From Rhodocyclales bacterium (GTDB lineage Bacteria; Pseudomonadota; Gammaproteobacteria; Burkholderiales; Rhodocyclaceae), in contig JACRPA010000002.1 of the NCBI GenBank assembly GCA_016214145.1, positions 434,001 to 498,000 on the forward strand: a stretch of 64,000 nt of DNA, read 5' to 3'. The notes under the pieces were generated by a model. The model made no database searches. It was not told where the DNA came from and saw only the letters and a list, made by a program, of their open reading frames with translations. The position numbers and the translations under genes are program-made. Position 1 is the first letter of the stretch, and every line of letters starts with the position of its first letter. Positions 47,627 through 57,890 of this stretch are shown here, in pieces.

Positions 47627-49327
47627 ATGGGCACCATCGCTACGAACGAGACCGGAGCGGTTCCGAACCTGGACGAACTCGCCTCCAGGCTGCGCTTCTC
47701 CTATGACAACGGCCGCATCTGGCTGGGCGAGACACGCATGATCCTGCTGCACAGCGCCGCCATGGCGTCGCTGCGCAAGGAACTGGTCGATTCGCTCGGC
47801 GCCGAGCGGGCGCGCGGCGTGCTGACGCGCACCGGCTACGCCTCCGGGGCGCGCGACGCGGAGCTGGCGCGCAAGCTCTGCCCGAACGCCTCCGACGCCG
47901 ACGTGCTGGGCATGGGGCCGCTGCTGCACACGCTGGAAGGCATCGTCACGGTGCGCACCGTCCAGCTCGACATCGACATCGCCGAGGGCCGCTACTACGG
48001 CGAGTTCCTCTGGGACAACTCCTTCGAGGCGGACACGCATAGCGAACTGTTCGGCGTCGACACCGGCCCGGCCTGCTGGATGCAGACCGGCTATGCCTGC
48101 GGCTACACCAGCACGGTGATGGGCCGCAGCATCCTCTACAAGGAGACCGATTGCCGCGCCAGCGGCGCCCACGCCTGCCGCATCGTCGGCAAGCCGGCCG
48201 GTGAATGGGAGGATGCCGAGGACCTGCAGCGCTACCTGCGGCCGGATTCGCTGGCCGAACATATTCTCGAATTGCAGGAGCAGGTGCAGAACCTGCGCTA
48301 TTCAATCGACGACGACCTGCGCACCGACGACCTGATCGGCGACTCCGCCGGCTTCCGCGAGACCTGCGCGCTGATCCGCAAGGCGGCGCACAGCCAGGTG
48401 ACAGTGCTGTTGCTCGGCGAGACCGGCGTCGGCAAGGAAATGTTCGCGCGCGCCCTGCACGGTTGCAGCACGCGCGCCAGCGGCCCCTTCGTCGCGGTCA
48501 ACTGCGCCGCCCTGCCAGAAGCGCTGATCGAGTCGGAACTGTTCGGCGTCGAGAAGGGCGCCTTCACCGGCGCCCACCAGTCGCGGCCAGGGCGTTTCGA
48601 ACGGGCGCAGCGCGGCACGCTGTTCCTCGACGAGGTCGGCGAGCTGTCGGCCTCGGCCCAGGCCAAACTGCTGCGCGTGCTGCAGGAAGGCGAGATCGAG
48701 CGCATCGGCGACAGCCACACGCGCAAGGTCGACGTGCGCGTCATTGCCGCCACCAACGTCGACCTGCAGGAAGCCGTGGAACAGGGCCGCTTCCGCCGCG
48801 ACCTCTTCTACCGGCTCAACATCTATCCGGTCAACATCCCACCCCTGCGCGAGCGCGCCAAGGACATTCCGCTGCTGGTGCAGCGCTTCGTCGACAAGCA
48901 GTCGGCGCGCCACGCCAAGAAGGTGGTCGGCGTCACCGACAAGGCGATGCACGCCATGCGCAGCTACGCCTGGCCGGGCAACGTGCGTGAGCTGGAGAAC
49001 GTCATCGAGCGCGGCGTGATCCTCGCGCCGCCGGGCGGGCGCATCGACCTGGGCGACCTGTTTCCCGGCATCAGCGCCGGCGCCAGCAAGGGACGCTCGA
49101 CGGGCGTCGGCCGCGACGGCAGCGTCCGCCACAGCGACGAGCACGCGGTGGACGCCTTTCTCGACCACGTCTTTGCGCGCAAGACCGGGCTCGATGCGGT
49201 CGAAGCGCTGCTGCTGAAAGCCGCGCTTGAACGCGCCGGCGGCAACGTCAGTTCCGCCGCTCGCGCGCTCGGCATGACCCGCCCGCAGTTCGAATACCGC
49301 CTGAAGAAGCGCAACCTGTTGCCGTAA
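47627..49327 (+). CDS. Sigma-54-dependent activator, XylR/DmpR type
   Basis: A 566-residue regulator with the same domain order and length as XylR and DmpR. Residues ~20-120 form the XylR_N sensor, ~130-195 the V4R domain ([20 protein letters not shown] with its conserved Cys residues), ~215-235 a linker helix. The AAA+ core runs ~240-470 with Walker A GETGVGKE, the sigma-54 contact loop GAFTGA and Walker [12 protein letters not shown]. The C-terminal Fis-type HTH ends [18 protein letters not shown]. It probably senses a phenol or alkylphenol directly and activates the operon starting at 49499. Confidence 0.94.
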   Translation: MGTIATNETGAVPNLDELASRLRFSYDNGRIWLGETRMILLHSAAMASLRKELVDSLGAERARGVLTRTGYASGARDAELARKLCPNASDADVLGMGPLLHTLEGIVTVRTVQLDIDIAEGRYYGEFLWDNSFEADTHSELFGVDTGPACWMQTGYACGYTSTVMGRSILYKETDCRASGAHACRIVGKPAGEWEDAEDLQRYLRPDSLAEHILELQEQVQNLRYSIDDDLRTDDLIGDSAGFRETCALIRKAAHSQVTVLLLGETGVGKEMFARALHGCSTRASGPFVAVNCAALPEALIESELFGVEKGAFTGAHQSRPGRFERAQRGTLFLDEVGELSASAQAKLLRVLQEGEIERIGDSHTRKVDVRVIAATNVDLQEAVEQGRFRRDLFYRLNIYPVNIPPLRERAKDIPLLVQRFVDKQSARHAKKVVGVTDKAMHAMRSYAWPGNVRELENVIERGVILAPPGGRIDLGDLFPGISAGASKGRSTGVGRDGSVRHSDEHAVDAFLDHVFARKTGLDAVEALLLKAALERAGGNVSSAARALGMTRPQFEYRLKKRNLLP

Positions 49328-49340
49328 CCGGCTTTCAGCA

Positions 49341-49370
49341 TTTGATGAAACGGCTTCATCTTTCATCATC
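49341..49370. promoter_or_regulatory. Candidate upstream activator site
   Basis: TGATGAAA (49343-49350) and TTTCATCA (49361-49368) are perfect 8-bp inverted arms 10 bp apart. They lie roughly 100-125 bp upstream of the predicted start of the sigma-54 promoter at 49444, the usual place for XylR/DmpR-type binding. Confidence 0.55.
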
Positions 49371-49443
49371 TGCTGAATTGCTGGAATCCCAATTACTGCG
49401 TCGCACCATCCCAAACCTTCTTTCCTTGCAGTGAGTTAGTCGC

Positions 49444-49459
49444 TGGCATGGCCCCTGCT
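49444..49459 (+). promoter_or_regulatory. Sigma-54 (-24/-12) promoter of the pch operon
   Basis: TGGCATG-GCCC-CTGCT matches TGGCACG-N4-TTGCW at all but two positions, with GG (49445) and GC (49457) exactly 10 bp apart. Initiation is expected near 49471, about 28 bp upstream of the cytochrome start. Confidence 0.75.
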
Positions 49460-49498
49460 ATTGGGGCTGGGCGTCCAACACCACAGGAGGAAAGGCAG

Positions 49499-49798
49499 AT
49501 GGGAATCAAGAGCACACCACGCCATGTCGCGATCGCACTCGGCGGCCTCGCATTGGCAATCACATCCTTCGGTGCGATTGCCGACAGCAGCGGAAAATGG
49601 AGCAGCGGCAAGGAGGTCTACGACAAGGTCTGCGGCTATTGCCACGAGCCGAATCCGGGACTCGCGCCGAACATCAAGGGCGCGCAACCGAACGATGTCC
49701 GCGAACGGGTGCGCAAGGGCCACCGAGCGATGCCGCCGTTCCGCCAGACGGAGATCGACGACCAGGCGCTGGCGCAGTTGGTCGATTTCCTCAAGTAG
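49499..49798 (+). CDS. pchC: Cytochrome c subunit of 4-cresol dehydrogenase type
   Basis: A 99-residue periplasmic c-type cytochrome. The signal peptide is about 28 residues (LALAITSFGAIA). Heme-binding CGYCH is at residues 45-49 and the axial Met78 is in HRAMPPFRQ. Size and order (cytochrome gene before flavoprotein gene) match PchC of p-cresol methylhydroxylase and the related eugenol hydroxylase subunit. It accepts electrons from the flavoprotein and passes them to the respiratory chain. AGGAGG is upstream of the ATG. Confidence 0.87.
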   Translation: MGIKSTPRHVAIALGGLALAITSFGAIADSSGKWSSGKEVYDKVCGYCHEPNPGLAPNIKGAQPNDVRERVRKGHRAMPPFRQTEIDDQALAQLVDFLK

Positions 49799-49806
49799 GG
49801 GGCGCG

Positions 49807-50658
49807 ATGAAACCACATCGACGCGCCCTGCTCAAGGGCATGATGGCCGGCAGCGCGATCGCCGCGGTCGGCCTGCCGAAAATTTCCTTCGCAAAACCGC
49901 AGGCGCCGGCAGCCCGCGACGTCGTGCTGGTGGGTTGCGGCGGCATCGACGCCGGCTTCGCCGCCGGGGCCGGAGAAGCCGGCGCGCTCAAGCCGCGGAA
50001 CCTCGGCGCCGGCTCGCTGCCGGACCTCGCCGCCACCCGCGCGCTGTTCGAGAGTTGTCGCGGCAAACGCCTGGTCGGCCTGATGGAGGACGGCGCCTAC
50101 GTGTTGTTCTCCGAAATGGCGCGCGATGCCGGCGCCCGCCTGGTGTTCGAGGGCCAGCACAGCATCGCCGCTGACGGCCGCCTGTCGCGCCACGCTTTCA
50201 GTTCGGCGGCGGGCTTCCACGGTTCGGCCGAGCCGCTGGCGGCGGCATTGAGCGCCACCGATGCCGCCTTCGTCATCGCCGAGGCACCGGTCGGCGGCGG
50301 CGGTCGCGTCGTGCGCGGCGGCGACTGGTCGCGCCTGGGCTTCGATTCCTTCCACGTTGCGGACGAGGTGCCGACCTGGCTGCATTTGTCCGGCGTCTCG
50401 CGCCAGGAGGGATGCGATGCGCTGGGCGTGGCCGCCGTGCAGACCGAGCCGCTGCGCTGCTGGCCCACCTACGTACCCACGGCGTCTGCCAGCGCCGCCG
50501 GCTGGTCGGCCATCCTCGGCAATACGCTGGCCCGGCTCGCCGCCGGCGGCGAGGAGAACCGCCAGCCCTGCATACGCCAGGCCTTCATCCGGCGCGCCGA
50601 GGCGCTCGACGATTTCGCCGCACACGACAGCTACGTTTCCTTCGTCATGGAAGCGTAG
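49807..50658 (+). CDS. Unknown Tat-exported protein in pch operon
   Basis: A 283-residue protein. The N terminus has a twin-arginine signal (HRRALLKGMMAGSAIAAVGL, Arg5-Arg6), so it is exported folded. The mature part is rich in Gly and Ala and contains DVVLVGCGGIDAGFAAGAGE and CRGKRLVGLMEDGAYVLFSE. I recognise no family and no cofactor motif. It starts 8 bp after the cytochrome and ends 37 bp before the flavoprotein gene, so it is probably an accessory protein for assembly of the periplasmic hydroxylase. Confidence 0.75.
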   Translation: MKPHRRALLKGMMAGSAIAAVGLPKISFAKPQAPAARDVVLVGCGGIDAGFAAGAGEAGALKPRNLGAGSLPDLAATRALFESCRGKRLVGLMEDGAYVLFSEMARDAGARLVFEGQHSIAADGRLSRHAFSSAAGFHGSAEPLAAALSATDAAFVIAEAPVGGGGRVVRGGDWSRLGFDSFHVADEVPTWLHLSGVSRQEGCDALGVAAVQTEPLRCWPTYVPTASASAAGWSAILGNTLARLAAGGEENRQPCIRQAFIRRAEALDDFAAHDSYVSFVMEA

Positions 50659-50695
50659 CCAGCAACGCAATCACACAGAATCCAGAGGAGACTCC

Positions 50696-52237
50696 ATGTC
50701 CAAGTACATCGCACTGCCCAAGGGCGTATCCGAAGCCGCCTTCGACAAGGCCATCGCCGAGTTCAGGAAGATTCTCGGCGCCGACAACGTGCTGACCACC
50801 GCCGAACAGCTCACGCCCTATCGCAAGACCATGATGCCGGTGGCCGATGACGCCCACGCGCCGGCCGCCGCGCTCGTGGCGACCGAGGTCGAGCAGATCC
50901 AGAAGATCGTCGCCGTCTGCAACAAGTACAAGGTGCCGGTATGGACCATCTCCACCGGCAAGAACCTCGGCTACGGTTCGGCCGCGCCGGGAGACCGCGG
51001 CCAGGTGGTGCTCGACTTGAAGCGCATGAACAGGATCGTCGAGGTCAACGCCGAGCTGGGCTACGCCCTGGTGGAACCGGGCGTCACCTATCAGCAGCTC
51101 TACGACTACATCCAGGAGAAGAAGCTGCCGCTGTGGATGTCCTGCCCCGCGCCCTCGGCCATCGCCGGCCCGCTCGGCAACACGGTGGATCGCGGCGTCG
51201 GCTACACGCCTTACGGCGAGCACTTCCTGTTCTCCTGCGGCATGGAAGTGGTGCTGGCCACCGGCGAAGTGCTGCGCACCGGCATGGGCGGCGTGGAAAA
51301 TTCCAACACCTGGCAGGTCTTCAAGTGGGGCTACGGGCCCTATCTCGACGGCCTGTTCACCCAGTCCAACTACGGCATCGTCACCAAGCTGGGCATCTGG
51401 CTGATGCCGGCGCCGCCGGCCTACAAGCCTTTCTGCATCCGCTTCCCCGACGACACCGACATCGTCGACATCGTCGAGACAATTCGCCCCCTGCGCATTT
51501 CGATGATCATTCCCAACGCCATCGTCATCGCCAGCACGATCTGGGAAGCCGCGGTCACCGTCAAGCGCAAGGAAGTCTACAAGGGGAGCGGGCAGATTCC
51601 CGACGACATCGTGCGCGACATGGCGAAGAAGAACAACCTCGGCGCCTGGAACGTCTATGCGGCGCTGTACGGCTCGCCGGAGCAGATCGAAGTGAACTGG
51701 CAAATCATCAATCACTTCTTCAAGAAGCATCCCAAGTGCCGCATCACCACCGAAAAGGAGGAGGCCGGCAATCCCGTTTTCCAGTATCGCGCCGATCTCA
51801 TGCGCGGCAAGCCGAACCTGACTGAATTCGGCCTCTACAACTGGCGCGGCGGCGGCGGCTCGATCTGGTTCTCGCCGGTTTCCCAGGCGATGGGCTCGGA
51901 GACGCTGAAGCAGATGGAAATGGCCAAGCGCATCATGGCCAGGCACGGCCTCGACTACGTCGGCGAGTTCATCGTCGGCTGGCGCGACATGCACCACATC
52001 ATCGACGTGCTCTTCGACAAGACCAAGCCGGAAGAGGTGAAGGCTGCCCATGACTGCTTCAGCGAACTGCTGGCCGAGTTCTCCAAGGCCGGCTACGGCA
52101 CCTACCGCACCAACACCGCCTTCATGGACAAGGTGGCCGATACCTACGGGCCGGTGCAGAAGGCGGTGTTCAAGCGCCTGAAGAAAGCGCTCGACCCGAA
52201 CGGCATCCTCGCGCCCGGCAAATCCGGCATCCGTTAA
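50696..52237 (+). CDS. pchF: 4-Cresol dehydrogenase-type flavoprotein (PchF, VAO family)
   Basis: A 513-residue FAD enzyme of the vanillyl-alcohol-oxidase/PCMH family. The PP-loop for FAD is WTISTGKNLGYGSAAPG near residue 83, and NTVDRGVGYTPYGEHFLFSC follows. The C-terminal part holds the substrate-binding cap. It oxidises the benzylic carbon of a 4-alkylphenol to a quinone methide, which adds water. With the cytochrome gene upstream, 4-cresol, 4-ethylphenol or eugenol are the candidate substrates. No signal peptide is visible; export with partner proteins is possible. AGAGGAG precedes the start. Confidence 0.88.
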   Translation: MSKYIALPKGVSEAAFDKAIAEFRKILGADNVLTTAEQLTPYRKTMMPVADDAHAPAAALVATEVEQIQKIVAVCNKYKVPVWTISTGKNLGYGSAAPGDRGQVVLDLKRMNRIVEVNAELGYALVEPGVTYQQLYDYIQEKKLPLWMSCPAPSAIAGPLGNTVDRGVGYTPYGEHFLFSCGMEVVLATGEVLRTGMGGVENSNTWQVFKWGYGPYLDGLFTQSNYGIVTKLGIWLMPAPPAYKPFCIRFPDDTDIVDIVETIRPLRISMIIPNAIVIASTIWEAAVTVKRKEVYKGSGQIPDDIVRDMAKKNNLGAWNVYAALYGSPEQIEVNWQIINHFFKKHPKCRITTEKEEAGNPVFQYRADLMRGKPNLTEFGLYNWRGGGGSIWFSPVSQAMGSETLKQMEMAKRIMARHGLDYVGEFIVGWRDMHHIIDVLFDKTKPEEVKAAHDCFSELLAEFSKAGYGTYRTNTAFMDKVADTYGPVQKAVFKRLKKALDPNGILAPGKSGIR

Positions 52238-52348
52238 GGGCCGGGGGAATGCCGCCGCTTGTCCGGGGTGCGCTCCCGGACAAGCGACGGGTTCCCTGTG
52301 GGCAAAGCAGGATGCGTTCATCGACCCTAAGCTTGATGTTGGAAGGTC

Positions 52349-52471
52349 TCCCCCTTTGTCCCACGGGGATCTCCGTTGGTCACAAAAGGGGGAACAAGGG
52401 GGATTTGCAGCGGCGGTAGGTATATCGACGGCCGTGAAATCCCCCCCTGCCCCCCTTTTGCAAAGGGGGGA
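52349..52471. repeat. CCCCCTTTGTCCC-type repeat, long form
   Basis: CCCCCTTTGTCCCACGGGGA, TCTCCGTTGGTCACAAAAGG and a right-hand CCCCCCTTTTGCAAAGGGGG hairpin. It lies in the 260-bp gap between the flavoprotein and aldehyde dehydrogenase genes and is related to 17316 and 22874. The rest of the gap has no gene. Confidence 0.83.
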
Positions 52472-52497
52472 GTGATATGCGAACGAAGGAGGCAAAC

Positions 52498-53967
52498 ATG
52501 GGAAGCAACGACATACCCTTTCTGAACACCGGCATCTGGAACGGCAAGCTGTTCCTCAGCGGCTGGAACGCGGCCAGCGCCGCGCATGAAATCCTCGAGC
52601 CGGCCACCGGCTCGGTGCTGACCCGCGTCGGCATGGCGACGCCGGCGGATGTCGCGGAGGCGGCGAAGCGCGCCAGGGCGGCGCAGGCGGCCTGGGTCGC
52701 CCTGCCCTACGAGCAGCGCGCGGCGATCTTCCGCAAGGCGGCCGTCATCATCGAGCGCGAAAGCGAAGGCATGACGCAGTGGATCGTGCGCGAGACCGGC
52801 TGCATCCCGCCCAAGGCCGGCGTCGAGCTGCACATGGCGGTCGGCATCCTCAACGAGGCGGCCGGCATGGTGACCCAGCCGAGCGGCCTGGTGCTGCCCA
52901 GCGACGGCGGCCGCATCAGCCTGGCGCGACGCGTGCCGCACGGCGTGGTCGGCGTCATCTCGCCCTTCAATTTCCCGCTCATCCTGTCGATCCGCGCCGT
53001 CGCGCCGGGGCTCGCCGCCGGCAACACGGTGGTGCTGAAGCCGGACCCGCACACGCCGATCACCGGCGGCTACCTCATCGCGCGGGTGTTCGAGGAAGCC
53101 GGCCTGCCGAAGGACTGCCTGCAGGTGCTGCCCGGCGGCGCCGACGTCGGCCAGGCGATGTGCGCCGACCCGAACATCGCCATGATCTCCTTCACCGGGT
53201 CGACGGCGGCCGGCCGCAGCGTCGGCGAGCTGGCCGGCAAGACGCTGAAGAAGGTCACGCTGGAACTGGGCGGCAAGAACCGCCTGGTCATCCTCGACGA
53301 TGCCGACGTCGACCTGGCCGCCTCCTGTGCCGCCTGGGGCGCCTATCTGCACCAGGGACAGATCTGCATGACCACCGGCGTCATCCTGGCGCACGAGAAG
53401 GTGGCGAAGAAAGTGACGGAACTGCTCACCGAAAAGGCCAACCACCTGCCGGTCGGCGACCCGGCCACCCAGCAGGTGGCGCTGGGGCCGCTCATCAACG
53501 CGCGCCAGCGCGACCGCGTGCATTCGATCGTGCAGGACAGCATCAAGCAGGGCGCGAAGCTCGCCGCCGGCGGCAGCTACGAGGGCAACTTCTACAAGCC
53601 GACGGTGCTCACCGGCGTGCAGCCCGGCATGCGCTGCTTCGAGGAGGAGGTGTTCGGGCCGGTCGCCTCGGTGGTGAGTTTTTCCAGCGAGGATGAAGCG
53701 GTGGGGCTGGCCAACCGCACCGAGTACGGCCTCTCGCTCGGCGTCATCAGCGCCTCGACCAGCCGCGCCCTGGCGCTGGCCGCGCGCATCCCCACGGGAC
53801 TCCTGCACATCAACGACCAGACGGTGGCCGACGAGCCGCACATCCCCTTCGGCGGGCGCGGCGCTTCCGGCAACGGCGGCCGCCACGGCGGGCCGGCCAA
53901 CTGGGAGGAATTCACGCAGTGGCAGTGGGTCACCATCAAGGACAGCGCGCCGCGCTATCCGTTCTGA
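52498..53967 (+). CDS. Aldehyde dehydrogenase, benzaldehyde-dehydrogenase-like
   Basis: A 489-residue aldehyde dehydrogenase. ISPFNFPLILSIRAVAPGLA and FTGSTAAGRSVGELAG belong to the coenzyme domain. The Glu is in LELGGKNRLVILDDADVD, the catalytic Cys in HQGQICMTTGVI, and EEVFGPVASVV follows. QGQICM favours the XylC/vanillin dehydrogenase branch. Its place after pchF implies oxidation of 4-hydroxybenzaldehyde (or a similar aldehyde) to the acid. AAGGAGG is upstream of the ATG at 52498. Confidence 0.92.
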   Translation: MGSNDIPFLNTGIWNGKLFLSGWNAASAAHEILEPATGSVLTRVGMATPADVAEAAKRARAAQAAWVALPYEQRAAIFRKAAVIIERESEGMTQWIVRETGCIPPKAGVELHMAVGILNEAAGMVTQPSGLVLPSDGGRISLARRVPHGVVGVISPFNFPLILSIRAVAPGLAAGNTVVLKPDPHTPITGGYLIARVFEEAGLPKDCLQVLPGGADVGQAMCADPNIAMISFTGSTAAGRSVGELAGKTLKKVTLELGGKNRLVILDDADVDLAASCAAWGAYLHQGQICMTTGVILAHEKVAKKVTELLTEKANHLPVGDPATQQVALGPLINARQRDRVHSIVQDSIKQGAKLAAGGSYEGNFYKPTVLTGVQPGMRCFEEEVFGPVASVVSFSSEDEAVGLANRTEYGLSLGVISASTSRALALAARIPTGLLHINDQTVADEPHIPFGGRGASGNGGRHGGPANWEEFTQWQWVTIKDSAPRYPF

Positions 53968-53994
53968 AAGCAAACCAACAAAGGAGGAGAGAAC

Positions 53995-55194
53995 ATGCAA
54001 GAGAAATTCGCCAAGAGACGCACCACCCTGAAGGCCGCCCTCGCCGTAGCCTGGGGACTGACTTTTGCCAGCGGCTTCGCCCTGGCCGATGAACCGACGG
54101 TCAAGGTCGGCTACACGCAGTCGCGCTCCGGCCCCTTCGCCGCCGGTTCGCAGACGACGCAGGAGCCGAACTACCTGCTGTGGGCCGACCACGTGAACGC
54201 TTCAGGCGGTCTCAACGTGCAGGGCAAGAAGCGCAAGATCGAGCTGGTCGGCGTCGACGACCGCAGCGACATCGAGACGATGGTGCGCACCTACGAGAAG
54301 TTCATGACCACCGACAAGGTCGACCTCGTCCTGCCGCCGTGGGGCACGGGCGCCAACTTTGCCGTGGCGCCGGTGGCCAACAAGCACGGCTACCCGATGG
54401 TGGCGCCGACCGCGCTGTCGCAGAAGCTGGTCGACATGAAGCTGCCCTACTACTTCGTCACCCTGCAGCAGCCGAAGCCGATGATGGCAGCGCTGGTGGA
54501 CATGCTCGCCGCCAACGGCGTCAAGACCGTCGTCGTCACCTACATGGATGACCTCTTCGGCCTGGAGAACATCGGCGCGCTGGAGCCGCTGCTGAAGGAA
54601 AAGAACATCCAGGTCCTGGACAAGAAGAGCTATCCGCTCGGCGTGAAGGACCTCTCGCCCATGCTCAAGGGCATGAAGGCCGCCAACCCCGACGCCTTCA
54701 TCGGCATCACCTACCCGCCGGACAACTTCCTCGTCACCGGCCAGGCGAAGGAAATCGGCTTCGCGCCGAAGATCTTCTACACCGCCGTCGGCACCGCCTT
54801 CCCGATCTACCGCGAGCGCATGGGCAAGGCCTCCGAGGGCACGATGGGCATGGGCTCCTGGAACCCGAAGATGAGCAAGGCGGCGAAGACCTACTTCGAC
54901 GCCCACGTCGCGCTCAACAAGAAGGAGCCGGACCGCTGGGCCAGCGCCCACGCCTGGGCCGCGCTGGAGATCCTGCAGCAGACGGTGGAGAAGGTCGGCC
55001 TCGACCGCAAGGCCATGCGCGACCACATCGCCAAGACCGAGTTCGACACCGTGCTGGGCAAGATGAAGTTCAACGGCACCGAGGAAGTCGGCGTGCCGGG
55101 CATGGTCGGCCAGTGGCAGAACGGCGAGTTCGAGATCGTCTGGCCGCCGGCGCGGGCGACGGCGAAGGCGGTGATGCCGAAGGTTTGGAACTGA
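53995..55194 (+). CDS. Periplasmic binding protein of Liv-type ABC transporter (second system)
   Basis: A 399-residue ligand-binding receptor. The signal peptide (about 31 residues, ending SGFALA) contains a half-copy of the GGGGACTGACTTTT repeat, which encodes AVAWGLTF in frame. The mature protein begins DEPTVKVGYTQSRSGPFAAG. It lies 27 bp after the aldehyde dehydrogenase gene and upstream of livHMGF, so this importer probably supplies the aromatic substrate or its acid. Confidence 0.9.
   Translation: MQEKFAKRRTTLKAALAVAWGLTFASGFALADEPTVKVGYTQSRSGPFAAGSQTTQEPNYLLWADHVNASGGLNVQGKKRKIELVGVDDRSDIETMVRTYEKFMTTDKVDLVLPPWGTGANFAVAPVANKHGYPMVAPTALSQKLVDMKLPYYFVTLQQPKPMMAALVDMLAANGVKTVVVTYMDDLFGLENIGALEPLLKEKNIQVLDKKSYPLGVKDLSPMLKGMKAANPDAFIGITYPPDNFLVTGQAKEIGFAPKIFYTAVGTAFPIYRERMGKASEGTMGMGSWNPKMSKAAKTYFDAHVALNKKEPDRWASAHAWAALEILQQTVEKVGLDRKAMRDHIAKTEFDTVLGKMKFNGTEEVGVPGMVGQWQNGEFEIVWPPARATAKAVMPKVWN
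54043..54066 (+). repeat. Half-copy of GGGACTGACTTTT repeat inside a gene
   Basis: GCCGTAGCCTGGGGACTGAC followed by TTTT in the signal-peptide region of the binding-protein gene. It is in the same reading frame as the half-copy at 19076 (both read GLTF). Confidence 0.6.
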
Positions 55195-55224
55195 GTCAGG
55201 GAAAAACCGAAAGCAGACTCCTTC

Positions 55225-55309
55225 AACGCAAAGGACGCAAAGACGCAAAGTGCGCAAAGAAAAACTTCTTTGTTTCCTTCGCGTCCTTTGCGTCTTTGCG
55301 TCCTTTGCG
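55225..55309. repeat. GCAAAGGACGCAAAG palindromic repeat
   Basis: AACGCAAAGGACGCAAAGAC and GTCTTTGCGTCCTTTGCGT arms around an AT-rich centre. The architecture is like that of the AACCACAGAG family with different words. It sits between the binding-protein and livH genes. Confidence 0.85.
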
Positions 55310-55345
55310 TCATAAGCGGTATTCGTTGTGTTTCCAATTGCCTGA

Positions 55346-56221
55346 ATGAACTTCTACCTGTTCATCGACCTCGTCGTGGCCGGCCTGGTGACGGGCGGCA
55401 TCTACGCCGTAGTCGCCCTCGGCCTCAACCTGCAGTACGGCCTGATGCGCATCATGAACATCGCCCACGGCGAGTTCCTCATGCTCGGCGCCTACTTCAC
55501 CTACGCGCTGGTGAAAGTGACGGGCGCCAGCCCGCTGTGGTTCATCCCGCCGATGATGGTCGCCCTCTTCCTGCTCGGCCTGCTGCTGCACCGGCTGATC
55601 TTCCGCCTCCTGGCGGCGACCTCGCCCAACGCGGAGGCGATGGAGGCGCGCAGCCTGATCGTCGGCTTCGGCCTGATGTTCATCGCGCAGAACGTGGCGC
55701 AACTCATCTGGGGCGGCGGCATGAGCGGCCAGCCCTACCTCGACGCGCCGGTGACGTTCGGCGAAGTGACGGTCGCCGCCAACCGCCTGCTGGTGCTGGT
55801 CGTGGTGGCGGCGGCGAGCCTGGCGCTGGTGCTGGTGCTGAAGAAGACCCTGCTCGGCAAGGCCGTGCGCGGCATGCTGCAGGCGCCGCTCGGCGCCATG
55901 CTGGTGGGCATCGACACGCGCACGCTGCACCCGGCCTGCTTCGGCCTCGGCCTCGCCCTGGCGGGACTGGCCGGCGGGCTGCTCAGCATGGTGTACGAGC
56001 TGACGCCGGCGATGGGCGAGCCTTACACCATCTCGGCGCTGATCGTCATCACGCTCGGCGGCCTCGGCAACATTCCCGGCGCCATCGCCGGGGCCATCCT
56101 GCTCGGCCTGGCCGAGACCTTCGGCATGTACTTCACCAGCCCCTCGATGAAGATCCTCATCAGCTACGGCGTGCTGGTGGGCGTGCTGCTGCTGCGGCCG
56201 AAGGGGCTGTTCGCGAGATGA
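55346..56221 (+). CDS. livH: Branched-chain-type ABC transporter permease LivH (second system)
   Basis: A 291-residue permease. The N-terminal LGLNLQYGLMRIMNIAHGEF and the later ITLGGLGNIPGAIAGAILLG are LivH hallmarks. It is followed by livM with an ATGA-type overlap. It forms the channel with LivM. Confidence 0.93.
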   Translation: MNFYLFIDLVVAGLVTGGIYAVVALGLNLQYGLMRIMNIAHGEFLMLGAYFTYALVKVTGASPLWFIPPMMVALFLLGLLLHRLIFRLLAATSPNAEAMEARSLIVGFGLMFIAQNVAQLIWGGGMSGQPYLDAPVTFGEVTVAANRLLVLVVVAAASLALVLVLKKTLLGKAVRGMLQAPLGAMLVGIDTRTLHPACFGLGLALAGLAGGLLSMVYELTPAMGEPYTISALIVITLGGLGNIPGAIAGAILLGLAETFGMYFTSPSMKILISYGVLVGVLLLRPKGLFAR

Positions 56222-57146
56222 TGCGAAACATCCATTTCCTGATCGCAGTCGCCCTGCTGGCGGCGCTGCCCGCCATCGAGTCTCCCTTCATCCAGTCGAT
56301 GGCGCTGACCTGCCTGATGTTCGCCGGCCTGGCGGTGAGCTGGTCGATGTTCAGCGGGCCGACGCGCTACCTGTCGCTCGCCACCTCGGCCTTCTTCGGA
56401 CTGGGCGCCTACTGCACGGCGTGGGGGCTGGGCAAGCTGCCCTGGCCGGCGGTGGTGATGCTGGGCGGCTGCGCGGCGGTGGTGTTCGCCTTCGCAATCG
56501 GACTCATCACGCTGCGCCTGCGCGGCGCCTACTTCGCCGTGATCACCTACGGCCTCGGCGAGCTGGTGAAGCACAGCATCACCCATGTCGAGAAGACCTG
56601 GTTCGGCACCGTCGGCCGCGTCATGACCGAAACGCCCTCCTCCGCGACGGTCTACTGGACGGTGCTGGCCATCGCGGCGCTGGCGGTATGGACCTATGTC
56701 GCCTTCGGCCGCAGCCGCTACGGCCATGCCCTGCGCGGCATCGGCATGGACGAGGAGCGCGCCGCCACGCTCGGCGTGAACCCGATGCGCGTCAAGCTCA
56801 TCGGCTTCTGCCTCTCCGCCTGGTTCGCCGGCGCGCTCGGCGCGGCGATGGCGGTGCGCTGGACCTACATCGATCCGCACACCGTGTTCAATCCCTTCAT
56901 CGTCTTCCAGACGGTGCTGATCTCCATGGTCGGCGGCCCGCTCACCATCGGCGGCCCGCTGATCGGCGCGCTGGCCTTCAGCCTGCTGTCGGAATTCCTG
57001 CGGCTGTCGCTGCCCTACCTGTACATGATCATCCTCGGCGTGCTGCTCATCGTCTCGGTGCTCTACCTGCCCGACGGCATCGCCGGCTACGACTGGAAAC
57101 GGCTATGGGAAAAAATCACGCGGCGCAAAGCGCCGGAAGAGAAACC

Positions 57147-57150
<4 letters not shown>
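56218..57150 (+). CDS. livM: Branched-chain-type ABC transporter permease LivM (second system)
   Basis: A 310-residue permease, shorter than the LivM at 466. The cytoplasmic loop GRSRYGHALRGIGMDEERAA near residue 165 corresponds to the ATPase-contact loop. Two adjacent ATGs (56218 and 56221) are possible starts; the first overlaps the livH stop. The C-terminal tail is basic and cytoplasmic. The stop overlaps livG. Confidence 0.93.
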
Positions 57151-57886
<736 letters not shown>

Positions 57887-57890
<4 letters not shown>

